Source of the DNA: Akkermansia sp.
Lineage (GTDB): Bacteria > Verrucomicrobiota > Verrucomicrobiia > Verrucomicrobiales > Akkermansiaceae
Reading direction: 5' to 3'
Length of the DNA stretch: 18,793 nucleotides
NCBI GenBank assembly: GCA_020047775.1
Contig: JAIFNK010000249.1
Coordinates: 1-18,793, forward strand
Part shown: positions 1-9,400 of the stretch, one piece after another
Layout: each line of letters begins with the position of its first letter
Position numbering within the stretch: the stretch's first letter is position 1
The notes under the pieces: model-generated
Databases searched by the model: none
The model's input: only the letters and a program-made list of their open reading frames with translations
What the model was told of the DNA's origin: nothing
Translations under genes and position numbers: made by a program

Positions 1-330
1 TCTGTATGTATTGTGATGTACCCATCCAGACAAATTAAACCCTTTCTCGTTCTTTTCCGTTTCGACAACAATGTTAAAATTAGAAGGATCAAAAACTAAC
101 CCAGTTTCTGGAGCAATGGCAGTAACCCAATTCATTGTCATTTGGATGGAATCATAATCACCACTTCCACCAAAAACTGGAGATCGATTGTAGTTGGTTG
201 TACTTCTACCTCTTGTCCGAGTAAATGATTTTATACGATACTCGTAGCATTCATCTTCTTTCTTAATTGCGACAGAAAAAAAGAATCCTCTCTCTCCAAT
301 TTGAGGGCCACCACCAATTACTGTAAGACT
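1..330 (-). other. Variable C-terminal tip of the RHS protein (partial), AT-rich
   Basis: This segment encodes residues 1695-1804 of the RHS protein, directly after the conserved core that ends WDYLGLN. Base composition falls visibly: the first 60 bases of the window are about 38% G+C, against a GC-rich core. The change starts near 430, slightly before the core ends. The peptide has aromatic, beta-rich stretches (GERGFFFSVAIKKEDECYEY, then NFNIVVETEKNEKGFNLSGW), but I recognise no toxin family or catalytic motif. In RHS and polymorphic toxin families the tip after the DPxG/YLG core is exchangeable, often of foreign composition, and followed by an immunity gene. That gene would lie left of this window. 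Confidence 0.6.
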
Positions 331-3300
331 GTTTAGACCCAAATAATCCCACCTATTCACCCCATCATTTTCAACAAAGCCATACAAGTTAATCCCTCCT
401 GCTTCGTCAATCGGGTCCCTAGATGGCCAGCGACCATTTGGGGCGTCATACCATCTGTATGTGTAGTAGTAGAGCCCGGTTTCCGAATCCAAAGGCTTGG
501 TGCTGAAACGGTGGGTGAAGTCCGCCGCCTTCGTGCCGGTTGCAACGGTCGTGTTGCCGAACGGGTCGTATTCGTAGTGCGCCTGGATCGCGCCGCTGGC
601 ATCCAGGTATTCGCTGACGTTGCCGTTGCCGTCGTAGGTGGGGAAATAAGCGGGATCTCCGGCCGCAGCCTCGTCGGTGACCGCCAGGAGTCCTCCCACT
701 CCGCCGGCTCCCTGCATGCTGCCTGAAAGATCCATGCCCCAAGCATAGCTTTCAACGAGCGTGGTGCCAGTGTATTTTGCGATGGGGTTCCAGCCATCGT
801 AAACATAGCGCTCGGCGGTGGCGGAGCCGACCTTTTTGGAAATCCGTCGGCTGAGATAATCGTAGCTGTAGGTGATGACCGTGCTGTCGGCCCGGGTGAC
901 TTGGACGAGGCGGTTTTCAGCGTCCCAGACGAGAATGGCGTTGCCGGTGGCGACGGGGAGCGGACCATTCTTGTAATTGCCGTCCGCATCGTAGGCGAGG
1001 GTCGGCAAGGTGACACTGTTGGCGGTGGTGTATTGGTTGAGGGGGTTTGCGTCGTAGTTGGCCGTGCTAGGAAGATCGCCAAGCAAGCCGTTAACGGTTT
1101 TTTCCCGGTTACCGATGGCGTCATACTGGTAGGCGCGGTCCTTGTTGGCAGCGCTGGTGTCGTTGGCTTCCTCCAATTCGCCACGGGAGTTGTAGCCCCA
1201 CGCGTAGGCGGGGCCGGTGGCGGTGGTGCTGGCGAGGGAGGGGTCGAAGCCGGAACCGGTGGTGGCGAGGTTCTTGCGCTGGCCAAGGGCGTTGGCACCG
1301 TCTCCGGTGGCTCCAGTCACCGCGTAGTTGTATTTGGAAACGGGGTTGGTGGGGGTGGCAAGGTGGTTGATCTTGTCGAGCAGCACGTCCCGGTCGCCCT
1401 CCCAGTTATTGTCCACGATGTGGGAGGGGCCGCTGAGGGTGTCGATGAGGCCGTAGGAGCCGCTGACGTAGGCGTAGGTGAAGGCCGGACTGCCGGGGAG
1501 CGGGTAAGCGGGATCGACGTGACGGAGACGGCCTGCGGAATCGTAGCCGTAGCTGACGGCGTTCTCGACGGTGGAGCCGGCCTTGAGTTCCCAGCCTGAG
1601 TCACGCAGGAGGGAGTCCCGATGGCGGTCAAGGGTGCGCTTGAAGGTCTGACTGGATGTGTATTGGGTAGTGACAGCGGTGGGTGAGCCATCGAAAGCGC
1701 CCTCGACGCTGATTTCCGAATCCAGGCCCAGCGTGGTGGCATTGTAAATGAATTCAGATACCCGGACCGGACTGCCCGTGGTTTGGGTGCCCTGAATGAC
1801 AAACCGGGGACGGCCAAGGCAGTCGAGACGGTATTCCACAACCGGGGTGGTATCGGAGTAATCAATGGCGCGCTGGCGTCCGCCGGCATCGTAGTGGTAG
1901 GTGGTGACGACGCCGCGCTCCCAGGTGCGGGTTTTAAGGCGTCCGGCGGGGGTGTAGGTGTAGTCGGCAGTGTTTCCCGGCCCGTTGTTGCTTTCTCCGG
2001 AGTGGTTTTTCTCGACGAGCAGGCCGCGGTCCGGGCTGTAGATCCAACTGGTGACGGCCGTTTGGGTGCCATAGGTAGTCATGGTTTTCATGCGTCCGGC
2101 GTAGTCGTAGGTGTAGGAAACCGGGTAGGTCTGGCTGCCGCTGACCGAGGCGGTCTCGTCGCGCGGGGTGTAGGTGGTATCCGTTACGGTGTTGTCCGGC
2201 AGGGTGACGCTGGTGCGCCGCCCGCGGTTGTCATAGGCGTATCGGGTGACTCGTCCGCCAGGATCTTCCATAAAACGAACCAAGCCGCCAGTAGTGAGAT
2301 CCGCCAGCGGCGTGCGAACCTCGGGCGTATTCCCGTCGTTGTCGTCGTCGTATAGTGACGCATACCATGTGGTGCCGGTGCGCGAATGCGTGGTGGAGCG
2401 GAGCTGGTTGAGCGCGTCGTAGCCGTAGGAAATGGACTCGATGACTTGGTTTGAATCGTTTAGAATGGCGGTGCCAGTGAGCAAGCCGTTGGTGTAGGTT
2501 TGGACCTGTTTGGTGCCATCGGAGTTATTTTGAGTAGTGATCCATGTGCCTCCGCCGGAAAGCAATGTGGTGCTGGTAGAAGGATTTACGAAGTTGTAAG
2601 GCAGGATGGATGTGTAGAGGCCGTCGGAGCTGCGGAAGGAAGCGCTGACGGCGGTGCCTGCGGATGCGCCATCCTGCCAGACTTGGGAGATGGTTTGCAT
2701 GCCGTCACGACCCGCGACATCGGCTGGATTGCTCACTGATATGTTGATTTGGTCGGTGCCGTAGTCGATGACTCCATTGGCATTGAGGTCGATGGCGGTG
2801 GTGGTTCGCTCTCCCTCGTCATTGTAAACGTAAAGGGTGGTGACGCCGTCGGGATCGGTGGAACGCTCTACTTGGCCTTTGCTGTTGTAGTGCATGGAGG
2901 TGACAGCCCCGTCCATGAAGGTGGTGCTCAACGTGCGTCTTGCCCAATCGGTTTGGGTGGTGGTGGTTTCGCGGGGGGTGGAGCCGTCGAGGTAAGACTG
3001 GCTGGTCCACTCGCCTGTGGCGTTGACGCCGTAGGCGTAGCGCATGGCGGGCTGGAGGTCGCCTTCGGTTTGATAGATCCTGCCGTCCGGGTAGAAATCG
3101 GTCGTTTGGGTGAAGCCGTCCACGGTCTGCACCACTTGACGCTTGCCGATGCCTAGGGGCAGGGTGGTGGCCGGAGTTGCGGACGCGGGGTTGAGGTAGG
3201 TGGTGGTGGTGAGGGTGTCGAGGATGAGCGCGCCGTTAGCGGCGCTGCGCGACCAGGATTCGGTGTCGGTGCCGGCAACGTTGGTGACCGTCGCGGAGAT

Positions 3301-5412
3301 CATGTTTGCCGCAGTGGCCGCGTTTTCAGTGGATTCGTTGTAGCGGTGGACGGATGTGCATACATATTCATCTTCCTCATCTTCCGACGCTGACGAGTCT
3401 TCCTCGTTATCCATGAAAGGGCTGTTATAGACGGTTTCGGTGGTCACGCCCAGACGGGTTGTCTTGGTGAGGCGTTTGGCATCGTCATGCTCGTAAGTGG
3501 TGGTGACGCCGTAGCGGTCGGTTTCGGTGGCGAGGCCGCAGCAGTTGTAGGTCTTGGTGGTGGTGTAGGCGAAGCCGCCGTTAGAGGGAAAGTGGCCGAT
3601 GCTTAGGGCGCGGCCGAATACGTCCGAACTGAGGACCACCATGTGGGAGAGAGTCACATCGTCGTTTTCCAAGACCTGGCTAATGGAGGTTGTGATCTCG
3701 CTTGCCAGTTCTCCATGGGAGTCGGTGATGCGGACGGTCTTAGTGCCTTCGAGGATGTTGGTTCCGCCGGGAACCCCTTCGTAGGTAGTGGTGGTCTTCG
3801 TCTTCGATGTAGAATCGCGCCCATACTCGTAAATCCTTACCGTTCCATCGGACATTATGACCTTCGTCGGCATGCCTCCGAAATCCACTAGAACCTGTTT
3901 TTTTAGGGTAGTTTCCACAAGACTCTTGTCCTCCGACGCTTCAGTGTATCGGCGCACTACGGTATTGCCCGGAGTTTTAACGGTTTCGCTTTTGGAGATC
4001 ACGGTGACGCCCACCCTCTTCACGATAGATGTCAGGCTTGCGTCGCCGTCTCGTTTAACAGACTCAAACGTGGTGACCCCCTGCGAATCATTCGGGTATT
4101 GTTCTATGATCTGATGGGCGGTTTCGTCGTAGGCGTGTTCCTGGGTGTAACCATCGTAGCGCTCCATGCGCCACAATTTCCCCGCTCCCTTCGTGCTGCC
4201 TCCTGATCCGGTCGTAGCTCCCTCGGGATAATACACCCAGGTGGTGGTCAATCTGGCTCCATCCGGATCGACAACCTCCTTGGTTTTCCGCTCGCCCTTG
4301 TATTCCGCGCGCGAGTATGTGACCTCGACATCCGATGTGGTTTCATAGGAGAGGCCGTTGCTTTTGCGCTCCTCAACAATGGTCCTGACGATGCGGTTGG
4401 ATGTATCCGTGCTGATTTTCTGAAGTATCGTCTCGCGCCACAATCCGTTGTGCTTGGTCAATTCGCCCCGGTAGGTCCAGTCACCGAGCGGGCCGGGCTG
4501 CTTGAATTGGTCGGTGATGGTCTTGTTGTCCTTGGTCACGCTGACGTTGAGCACCATGTCGGCACCCGTTCCGACATTCTCGTATTTGACTCTCTGGATT
4601 TCATTCTGCGTGGCCTTGTCCCTGAGAATGATTTCAAAACATTTCGGATCCGGAGAGCCCAACACTTTGGCATAAACGGCCTCCGTGGTGCCTGTCGTCA
4701 CCTTGAAGGTCTCGGTTGCGGGATCTTTGTTGATGCCGATGTCCTTGCCCTCCTGCATTCTGAGTCCCTCCATTCCGGGATTGATTACGCTCTTTGCTGA
4801 AAATGACATCGGCAGCTTGATGTCACCCTGCTCGCTCGGTCCCATCATGATTTTGCTGTGAAAGACATCCTTGCCGCCTCCCGATCCGCCTCCCGATCCG
4901 TTAGTGCTCTGGGAGTTGCTGGTAGTGCCCGCATTGCAGCCGCAATCCGCACATGTAAATTTGAATTCCTTTGGCTGGCATTCATTGCCCGCGCTGTCTT
5001 CGAGCACCACCGTATAGGGACCATCATCAAGATCAGTAATCGTCACGGTGACATCCGTGGTGGTTGAACCGGAAGCCTGACTTGGCTCCGCCGTGTAAAC
5101 ATTTCCACTGTCCCTGCCGCCTTTTCCATAAACCTTGATGTCGACCTGCACATTTTCACAGCCGGGCGTTAGCGCATCGATTTTCACCTTAACCGTCGCA
5201 GTACCGTTGTTATTATTTTTCTCAATCTCGGCGGGATCGGCGTTGGGATCCGTCGCATCGGGAAAGGACATCGTGTACTCATCGAAGCAATCACTGCACG
5301 CGACAGACGGATTCTGCTGGCTTTGTTGGCTACTGGTTTGCGCCAGCGAGACCTGGGTGAACAAGGCGGCAAGCAGCAGGCGGCAGGCGGCGGGGATGAG
5401 ATGGCGGATCAT
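1..5412 (-). CDS. Sec-exported RHS/YD-repeat protein, 3' end beyond window
   Basis: One open frame of 1804 codons runs from the ATG at 5412 to the left edge without a stop, so the C-terminus is missing. Residues 1-24 form a signal peptide (basic start, Leu/Ala core, SLA-Q cleavage site), implying Sec export. Residues 25-170 are a Cys-containing N-terminal region (CADCGC near 165) ending in a Gly/Ser linker. An acidic patch (EEDSSASEDEEDE) lies near residues 667-683. YD-type repeats occupy about 950-1600, for example YAYDNRGR, YTYDYAGR, YHYDAGGR, YGYDSAGR and YQYDAIGN. The RHS-associated core follows, with YEYDPFGN near 1612 and SRDPIDEAGG near 1664, ending in WDYLG at 1688-1692. RHS proteins form shells that enclose a C-terminal toxin or effector; here the tip after 1694 is unrecognised and AT-rich. 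It is the last visible gene of a three-gene operon, 47 nt after the HEAT-like gene. No Shine-Dalgarno is evident. The RHS identity is certain; toxin activity is inferred. Confidence 0.93.
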   Translation of the reverse strand, partial: MIRHLIPAACRLLLAALFTQVSLAQTSSQQSQQNPSVACSDCFDEYTMSFPDATDPNADPAEIEKNNNNGTATVKVKIDALTPGCENVQVDIKVYGKGGRDSGNVYTAEPSQASGSTTTDVTVTITDLDDGPYTVVLEDSAGNECQPKEFKFTCADCGCNAGTTSNSQSTNGSGGGSGGGKDVFHSKIMMGPSEQGDIKLPMSFSAKSVINPGMEGLRMQEGKDIGINKDPATETFKVTTGTTEAVYAKVLGSPDPKCFEIILRDKATQNEIQRVKYENVGTGADMVLNVSVTKDNKTITDQFKQPGPLGDWTYRGELTKHNGLWRETILQKISTDTSNRIVRTIVEERKSNGLSYETTSDVEVTYSRAEYKGERKTKEVVDPDGARLTTTWVYYPEGATTGSGGSTKGAGKLWRMERYDGYTQEHAYDETAHQIIEQYPNDSQGVTTFESVKRDGDASLTSIVKRVGVTVISKSETVKTPGNTVVRRYTEASEDKSLVETTLKKQVLVDFGGMPTKVIMSDGTVRIYEYGRDSTSKTKTTTTYEGVPGGTNILEGTKTVRITDSHGELASEITTSISQVLENDDVTLSHMVVLSSDVFGRALSIGHFPSNGGFAYTTTKTYNCCGLATETDRYGVTTTYEHDDAKRLTKTTRLGVTTETVYNSPFMDNEEDSSASEDEEDEYVCTSVHRYNESTENAATAANMISATVTNVAGTDTESWSRSAANGALILDTLTTTTYLNPASATPATTLPLGIGKRQVVQTVDGFTQTTDFYPDGRIYQTEGDLQPAMRYAYGVNATGEWTSQSYLDGSTPRETTTTQTDWARRTLSTTFMDGAVTSMHYNSKGQVERSTDPDGVTTLYVYNDEGERTTTAIDLNANGVIDYGTDQINISVSNPADVAGRDGMQTISQVWQDGASAGTAVSASFRSSDGLYTSILPYNFVNPSTSTTLLSGGGTWITTQNNSDGTKQVQTYTNGLLTGTAILNDSNQVIESISYGYDALNQLRSTTHSRTGTTWYASLYDDDNDGNTPEVRTPLADLTTGGLVRFMEDPGGRVTRYAYDNRGRRTSVTLPDNTVTDTTYTPRDETASVSGSQTYPVSYTYDYAGRMKTMTTYGTQTAVTSWIYSPDRGLLVEKNHSGESNNGPGNTADYTYTPAGRLKTRTWERGVVTTYHYDAGGRQRAIDYSDTTPVVEYRLDCLGRPRFVIQGTQTTGSPVRVSEFIYNATTLGLDSEISVEGAFDGSPTAVTTQYTSSQTFKRTLDRHRDSLLRDSGWELKAGSTVENAVSYGYDSAGRLRHVDPAYPLPGSPAFTYAYVSGSYGLIDTLSGPSHIVDNNWEGDRDVLLDKINHLATPTNPVSKYNYAVTGATGDGANALGQRKNLATTGSGFDPSLASTTATGPAYAWGYNSRGELEEANDTSAANKDRAYQYDAIGNREKTVNGLLGDLPSTANYDANPLNQYTTANSVTLPTLAYDADGNYKNGPLPVATGNAILVWDAENRLVQVTRADSTVITYSYDYLSRRISKKVGSATAERYVYDGWNPIAKYTGTTLVESYAWGMDLSGSMQGAGGVGGLLAVTDEAAAGDPAYFPTYDGNGNVSEYLDASGAIQAHYEYDPFGNTTVATGTKAADFTHRFSTKPLDSETGLYYYTYRWYDAPNGRWPSRDPIDEAGGINLYGFVENDGVNRWDYLGLNSLTVIGGGPQIGERGFFFSVAIKKEDECYEYRIKSFTRTRGRSTTNYNRSPVFGGSGDYDSIQMTMNWVTAIAPETGLVFDPSNFNIVVETEKNEKGFNLSGWVHHNTYR

Positions 5413-5459
5413 GGGATGAGGATGGAAGTGAGAGGATAGAGAGGCGAAGCGGGACGGCT

Positions 5460-6449
5460 TCATGGTTCGTTGCGGGCGAGATTTTCGAGGGCGGGCTTGG
5501 CCGCGTAAGCGAGGCGCTGGCCGCTTTTTTCGAGGCGGGTGAGGAGTTCCTTGTCTTCAGTCAGATCGCCAAGCTGGCCGATGGCGGCGATGGCGCTGAT
5601 GCGGAGGTTGGGGTCGGCGGCGGGATCGGCGGCGAGGGAGCGGACGGCAGGAAGGATTTCCCCAAGCCCGCGCATGGCGGCCACCTGGATGGCGGAAATA
5701 CGGCAGAGATTGTTGGTTTCCTCACTGCCGACGGCCTTGACGAGGAGTTCGTCGAAATCCCGGAGCCGGCTCTGGATCAACGCCTGGGTTTCAGGCTCGG
5801 AGCGGAGTGACTTGTCGGTGGTGACGTGATCGAGGGCCATCAGCGCGGCACCGGAGTAGCTTTCGTGGAGCTTGTGGGCGGCATCGATCAGGGTGGCGAG
5901 GATGCGCTCGCGTTTATCAGGCCGGGTCTCGTGCTTGTAGCGGATTTCCCGGTCCACGAACCAATAGCGAAGGTATTGGATGGCGTAGTCCTTGAGCGTG
6001 GAGTCCGCGCTGTGGTGATAGAGCCGGATGAGGGCATCGGTGAGGCCTTCCGGGGCGCTGTTCTGGCGGCGCAGGACGTTGATGAGGCCGTCCACCAGGG
6101 CATGCCACTCGGGATCCTGCATCTCGGCGGGTTTGGGCGCGTTCATGAAATCCATGACGCGGGCGAGGTCCTGCGGGCTGAGGTTTTCGGGCAGTTCGCG
6201 GACGGCGACAGCACGAAGGCCATAGCCGATGGCTTCCTCGCTGACGAGGGTTTTGACCTGCGGGTGGAGCAAGTCGGGTCCGGGCTTGGGCGGGGCGGCT
6301 GGTTTGCTTGGCCGGGCGGTGCTTGGCGTGGCTTGGCGCGCTACGCCGGCCTTGTCACCGTCTGGGGTTTTCGCCCACCACCACGCGCCCGCAGCCAGCG
6401 CCAACATGGCAAGGGCGGTGAGTGAAGAGGTGGTGGTGGAGAATCTCAT
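5460..6449 (-). CDS. Membrane-anchored HEAT-repeat-like protein
   Basis: A 329-residue protein starting at the ATG at 6449 and ending with TGA at 5462-5460. Residues about 10-26 form a single hydrophobic segment (LTALAMLALAAGAWWWA) that would act as an uncleaved anchor or signal. A Pro/Ala/Lys-rich linker follows (about 38-60). The rest is alpha-helical. Residues about 247-327 look like HEAT/PBS-lyase-type helical repeats, for example CRISAIQVAAMRGLGEILPA followed by LRISAIAAIGQLGDL. Such repeats are protein-binding scaffolds; no catalytic motif is visible. It sits between the PA14 gene (23-nt gap) and the RHS gene (47-nt gap), so it is probably co-expressed and may help assemble or anchor one of these exported proteins. 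The function is inferred from position only. Confidence 0.82.
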   Translation of the reverse strand: MRFSTTTSSLTALAMLALAAGAWWWAKTPDGDKAGVARQATPSTARPSKPAAPPKPGPDLLHPQVKTLVSEEAIGYGLRAVAVRELPENLSPQDLARVMDFMNAPKPAEMQDPEWHALVDGLINVLRRQNSAPEGLTDALIRLYHHSADSTLKDYAIQYLRYWFVDREIRYKHETRPDKRERILATLIDAAHKLHESYSGAALMALDHVTTDKSLRSEPETQALIQSRLRDFDELLVKAVGSEETNNLCRISAIQVAAMRGLGEILPAVRSLAADPAADPNLRISAIAAIGQLGDLTEDKELLTRLEKSGQRLAYAAKPALENLARNEP

Positions 6450-6472
6450 GATTCGAGATAGGAGGTAGGAGA

Positions 6473-9400
6473 TTACTGCTGGCCGATCTCGTTGCCCTGG
6501 GCATCGAGCAGGGTGAGGTTGTGGCAGATGCTGGCCTTGTTTGCTGCGGGGAAATTGAACTTCACATAGGCGATGCCGTTGACGTCAAAGTCCGCTGCGG
6601 TGAGGTATTTGATGAGGGTGCCATCGAGGAATGTCACACCCGCCGCGAAGATCTTGAGGCGGACGCTGCCACCGGGCGGCAGGCCGTTCGGCAGGACGAT
6701 GCTCATCATGACGATGCGGTCGCCGTTCGGGAAGGTCTGGATGATCTGAGTGTCTCCGGTGGCATCCGTGCGATAGGCGCTGTAGGCGATGAGATCGCCC
6801 GTGCTGATGACCGGACCACCCTGAGCCGTCCGGGCGAGGACGTGCTGCAACCCGGTTTGCGCCGTGGACACGCGGAACTGGCGGTGGCCGGCGTTTGTGG
6901 GTGCCATATCGAGGAAGTTCAGGCCGGACTGGGGTTCGACATGGGCTTGCAAATCCACGCCGGGAGTCACCCAGGTGCGGGTGGAATAGGCCAGCAGCGG
7001 GAAGGGTTCGCCGAAGTCGGCATCCCGGACGGTGACGAGCATGGATCCGGTGCTTGGCACTCCCTGATGCACACAGGTGACTTCCACGGTGTGGTCGCCA
7101 ATGAGTTCGAAGGTGTGGGCCTGCGGGTTGGAGGCCGGGAAGGTGGTGCCTATCTGAGTTCCGTTGATCGACAGGGTGACTTCCACGTTGGCCAAATCGT
7201 TGGCGGCCGCTGCCGGGATGCCGGTGAGAAGCAGGCTGTCGCCCGGGCGGACAATGAGATCGGCCTGAGTCAGGACGTCGGCAGGCTTCCAAGCGATGTT
7301 GCACTGCGTGGTGAGGGCTCCACCCTCGAAATTCACGTTGACCTCAACCGGCGGCTCACTTGGAACGGCAAGTTCCACATCGGCGAACCAGCCGCCGTCG
7401 ATGCCGGGAACAACCGGCACGTTGGAGCCGCCTGCTTCCATGGTCACTTGATCGACGAAGCGGGCCTTGCCCTCTACGCATGCCGGGGAAACGAGACTCT
7501 CCGGCGGACAGGCGGTCACGCCGTTGCCGTTGGCCAGTTTGTTGTCCACCCAGTCCGGGCGGCCGTTGTTGTTCAAGTCCGCACCCGCCGGGAGCATGAG
7601 GCGCAGCGAGTCGATGCGCAGGCGGAGGTTGGCGATGTAGTTGTCATTGAGGACGGTGACCGTGTGGGTGCCCGCAGTGAGCCATGGGGTGATGACCTCG
7701 ACCCGACCCGGTCCGCCGCTCAGGGAACGCAGTTGGTAAGAACCGATCTTCTTGCCATCGATGCTGATGACGACGGGCATTTCCTCGACGGCACGGAAGG
7801 AGCCTTCCGCGCGGCCGGTCAACTCGATGATGTGGACTCCCGGCTGGGTGACTTCCACCGAGTAGGTCACATGACCGCGGCGCACGGTGGAGCTCAGGCT
7901 GCCATTCGCATTGGAATACCAATCGCCCATGGCCACCGTGTGGCTGGCAAGATTGACCTGCGCCGCAAGCACGGATGGAGCGAGATCCGCGACGGCGGGA
8001 TTGGAGCCGTAGAAATTCCGTTCACGGTAATCATCGACGCCGTCGCCATCCGTATCGGCATTGGTGGGATTGGTGCCCAGCAGCCATTCCTCATGGTTGG
8101 TGAGCAGATCTCCATCGTAGTCGCCTTTTTCGCCTTCGCGGACATCGGTGAGGCCGTTGTCCAGAGGGTTCAGGCCGAAGGAGGTTTCCCATGAGTCGGG
8201 CAGGTAGTCGCCATCGGCGTCATTGGATTCACCCGGGTAGTTGCGCAGGGCGGACGGATTGATGAGTGCGCGCGGCGTTTTAGCTCCGGTGACCGCATCT
8301 GTGTAGCTCCATGCCACCGAGAAGTGGCCGTTGCCTGCGGTGTCCTTTTGAAGAACCTCAATGAAATACTGCTGGCCGGCCTGGAGAGCCACCGAATCGG
8401 ATGCCTGATCGGCATATTGGTCCCAACTGCGGAACCCCACGGACTGGACGCTGTTCCCCCCACCCCACTGCCGGGCCGAGGCGATCCTGCGTTTGTTGAA
8501 CTTCGAGGCATCACTCGACAGCCACAATTCGAAGTCGTTGGCGCCGGAAATCCAGAACCGGTAGTTGCCGGTGACCGGGGCGACCAGGCGGCCGCGCACG
8601 CGCTGGCCGAATCCGGCTGCTTCGCTGATGTTTTGGTATTCTGCGGCCTGCAGCAGATCGGTGGATTCCGGGCCGGTCAGGAATTGCGGACTGCGGACGA
8701 AGTTGTGGATCGTGCCACTGGAATGCAGGCGCCACAACTGGCGTGTCCAGTTGCCGGGAGTGCCGTCGTAGAGCATCGGGTTGCTGCCGTACTGGTATTC
8801 GGTGAAGTTGTCCACGCCGTCGTTGTCCGGATCTCCGAACTGGCCCATGCCGTTGGTGGCGGTCGTGGGATTCAGACCCATCTGGGTTTCCCAGCTATCG
8901 GGCAACCCGTCATCATCGGCATCGCCGGGGTGCGCGAGGATCGACTTGAGAACGCTGGAGGGAATGATTTCCACCGGAGTGGAGTTCTTGATGCTCACTT
9001 GATCGAAAGTGAACTGCGCGGGGACATCTGGATCATGCCCGGACACCGCCAGACCCATGTAATAGGTGCCGCTCAGGGTGAGCGTGTGGCTGGAGATACG
9101 TCTCCATGATTCGCCGTCATCGGAGCAGTGGAGAATGATCTGAGAGCCGATGCGCGCCATGCGCAGCCATGTGCTGGTCTGGAGTGGATCGGTGCTGCCG
9201 TATGCCGTGTAGTTGCCAGTAGTGGTGCGGTATTGGTTCACGATGCGCCCCTCCGCCGTTCTGAGAACCGCGACGTTCGCACTGTTGGCCGCGAGGCTGC
9301 TGCGGATGACCAAACCGGCCTTGGCCCAGATATGCGCCGCGACAATGGACGGAACGCGGGTGGTGATCACGCAATCTCCGGTCATCGCCGTATAGCGGTA

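Noticed and set aside
357..2072. Minus-strand frames of 313 and 251 codons inside the RHS gene
   Set aside because: They are Pro/Thr/Ser-rich shadows one base out of the RHS frame, which reads without stop through the YD repeats and RHS core.
6521..8194. Long plus-strand open frame (557 codons) opposite the PA14 gene
   Set aside because: It is the antisense shadow of a GC-rich gene; the minus-strand frame has a signal peptide, PA14 domains and Ca loops, whereas this frame shows low-complexity composition and no domain.
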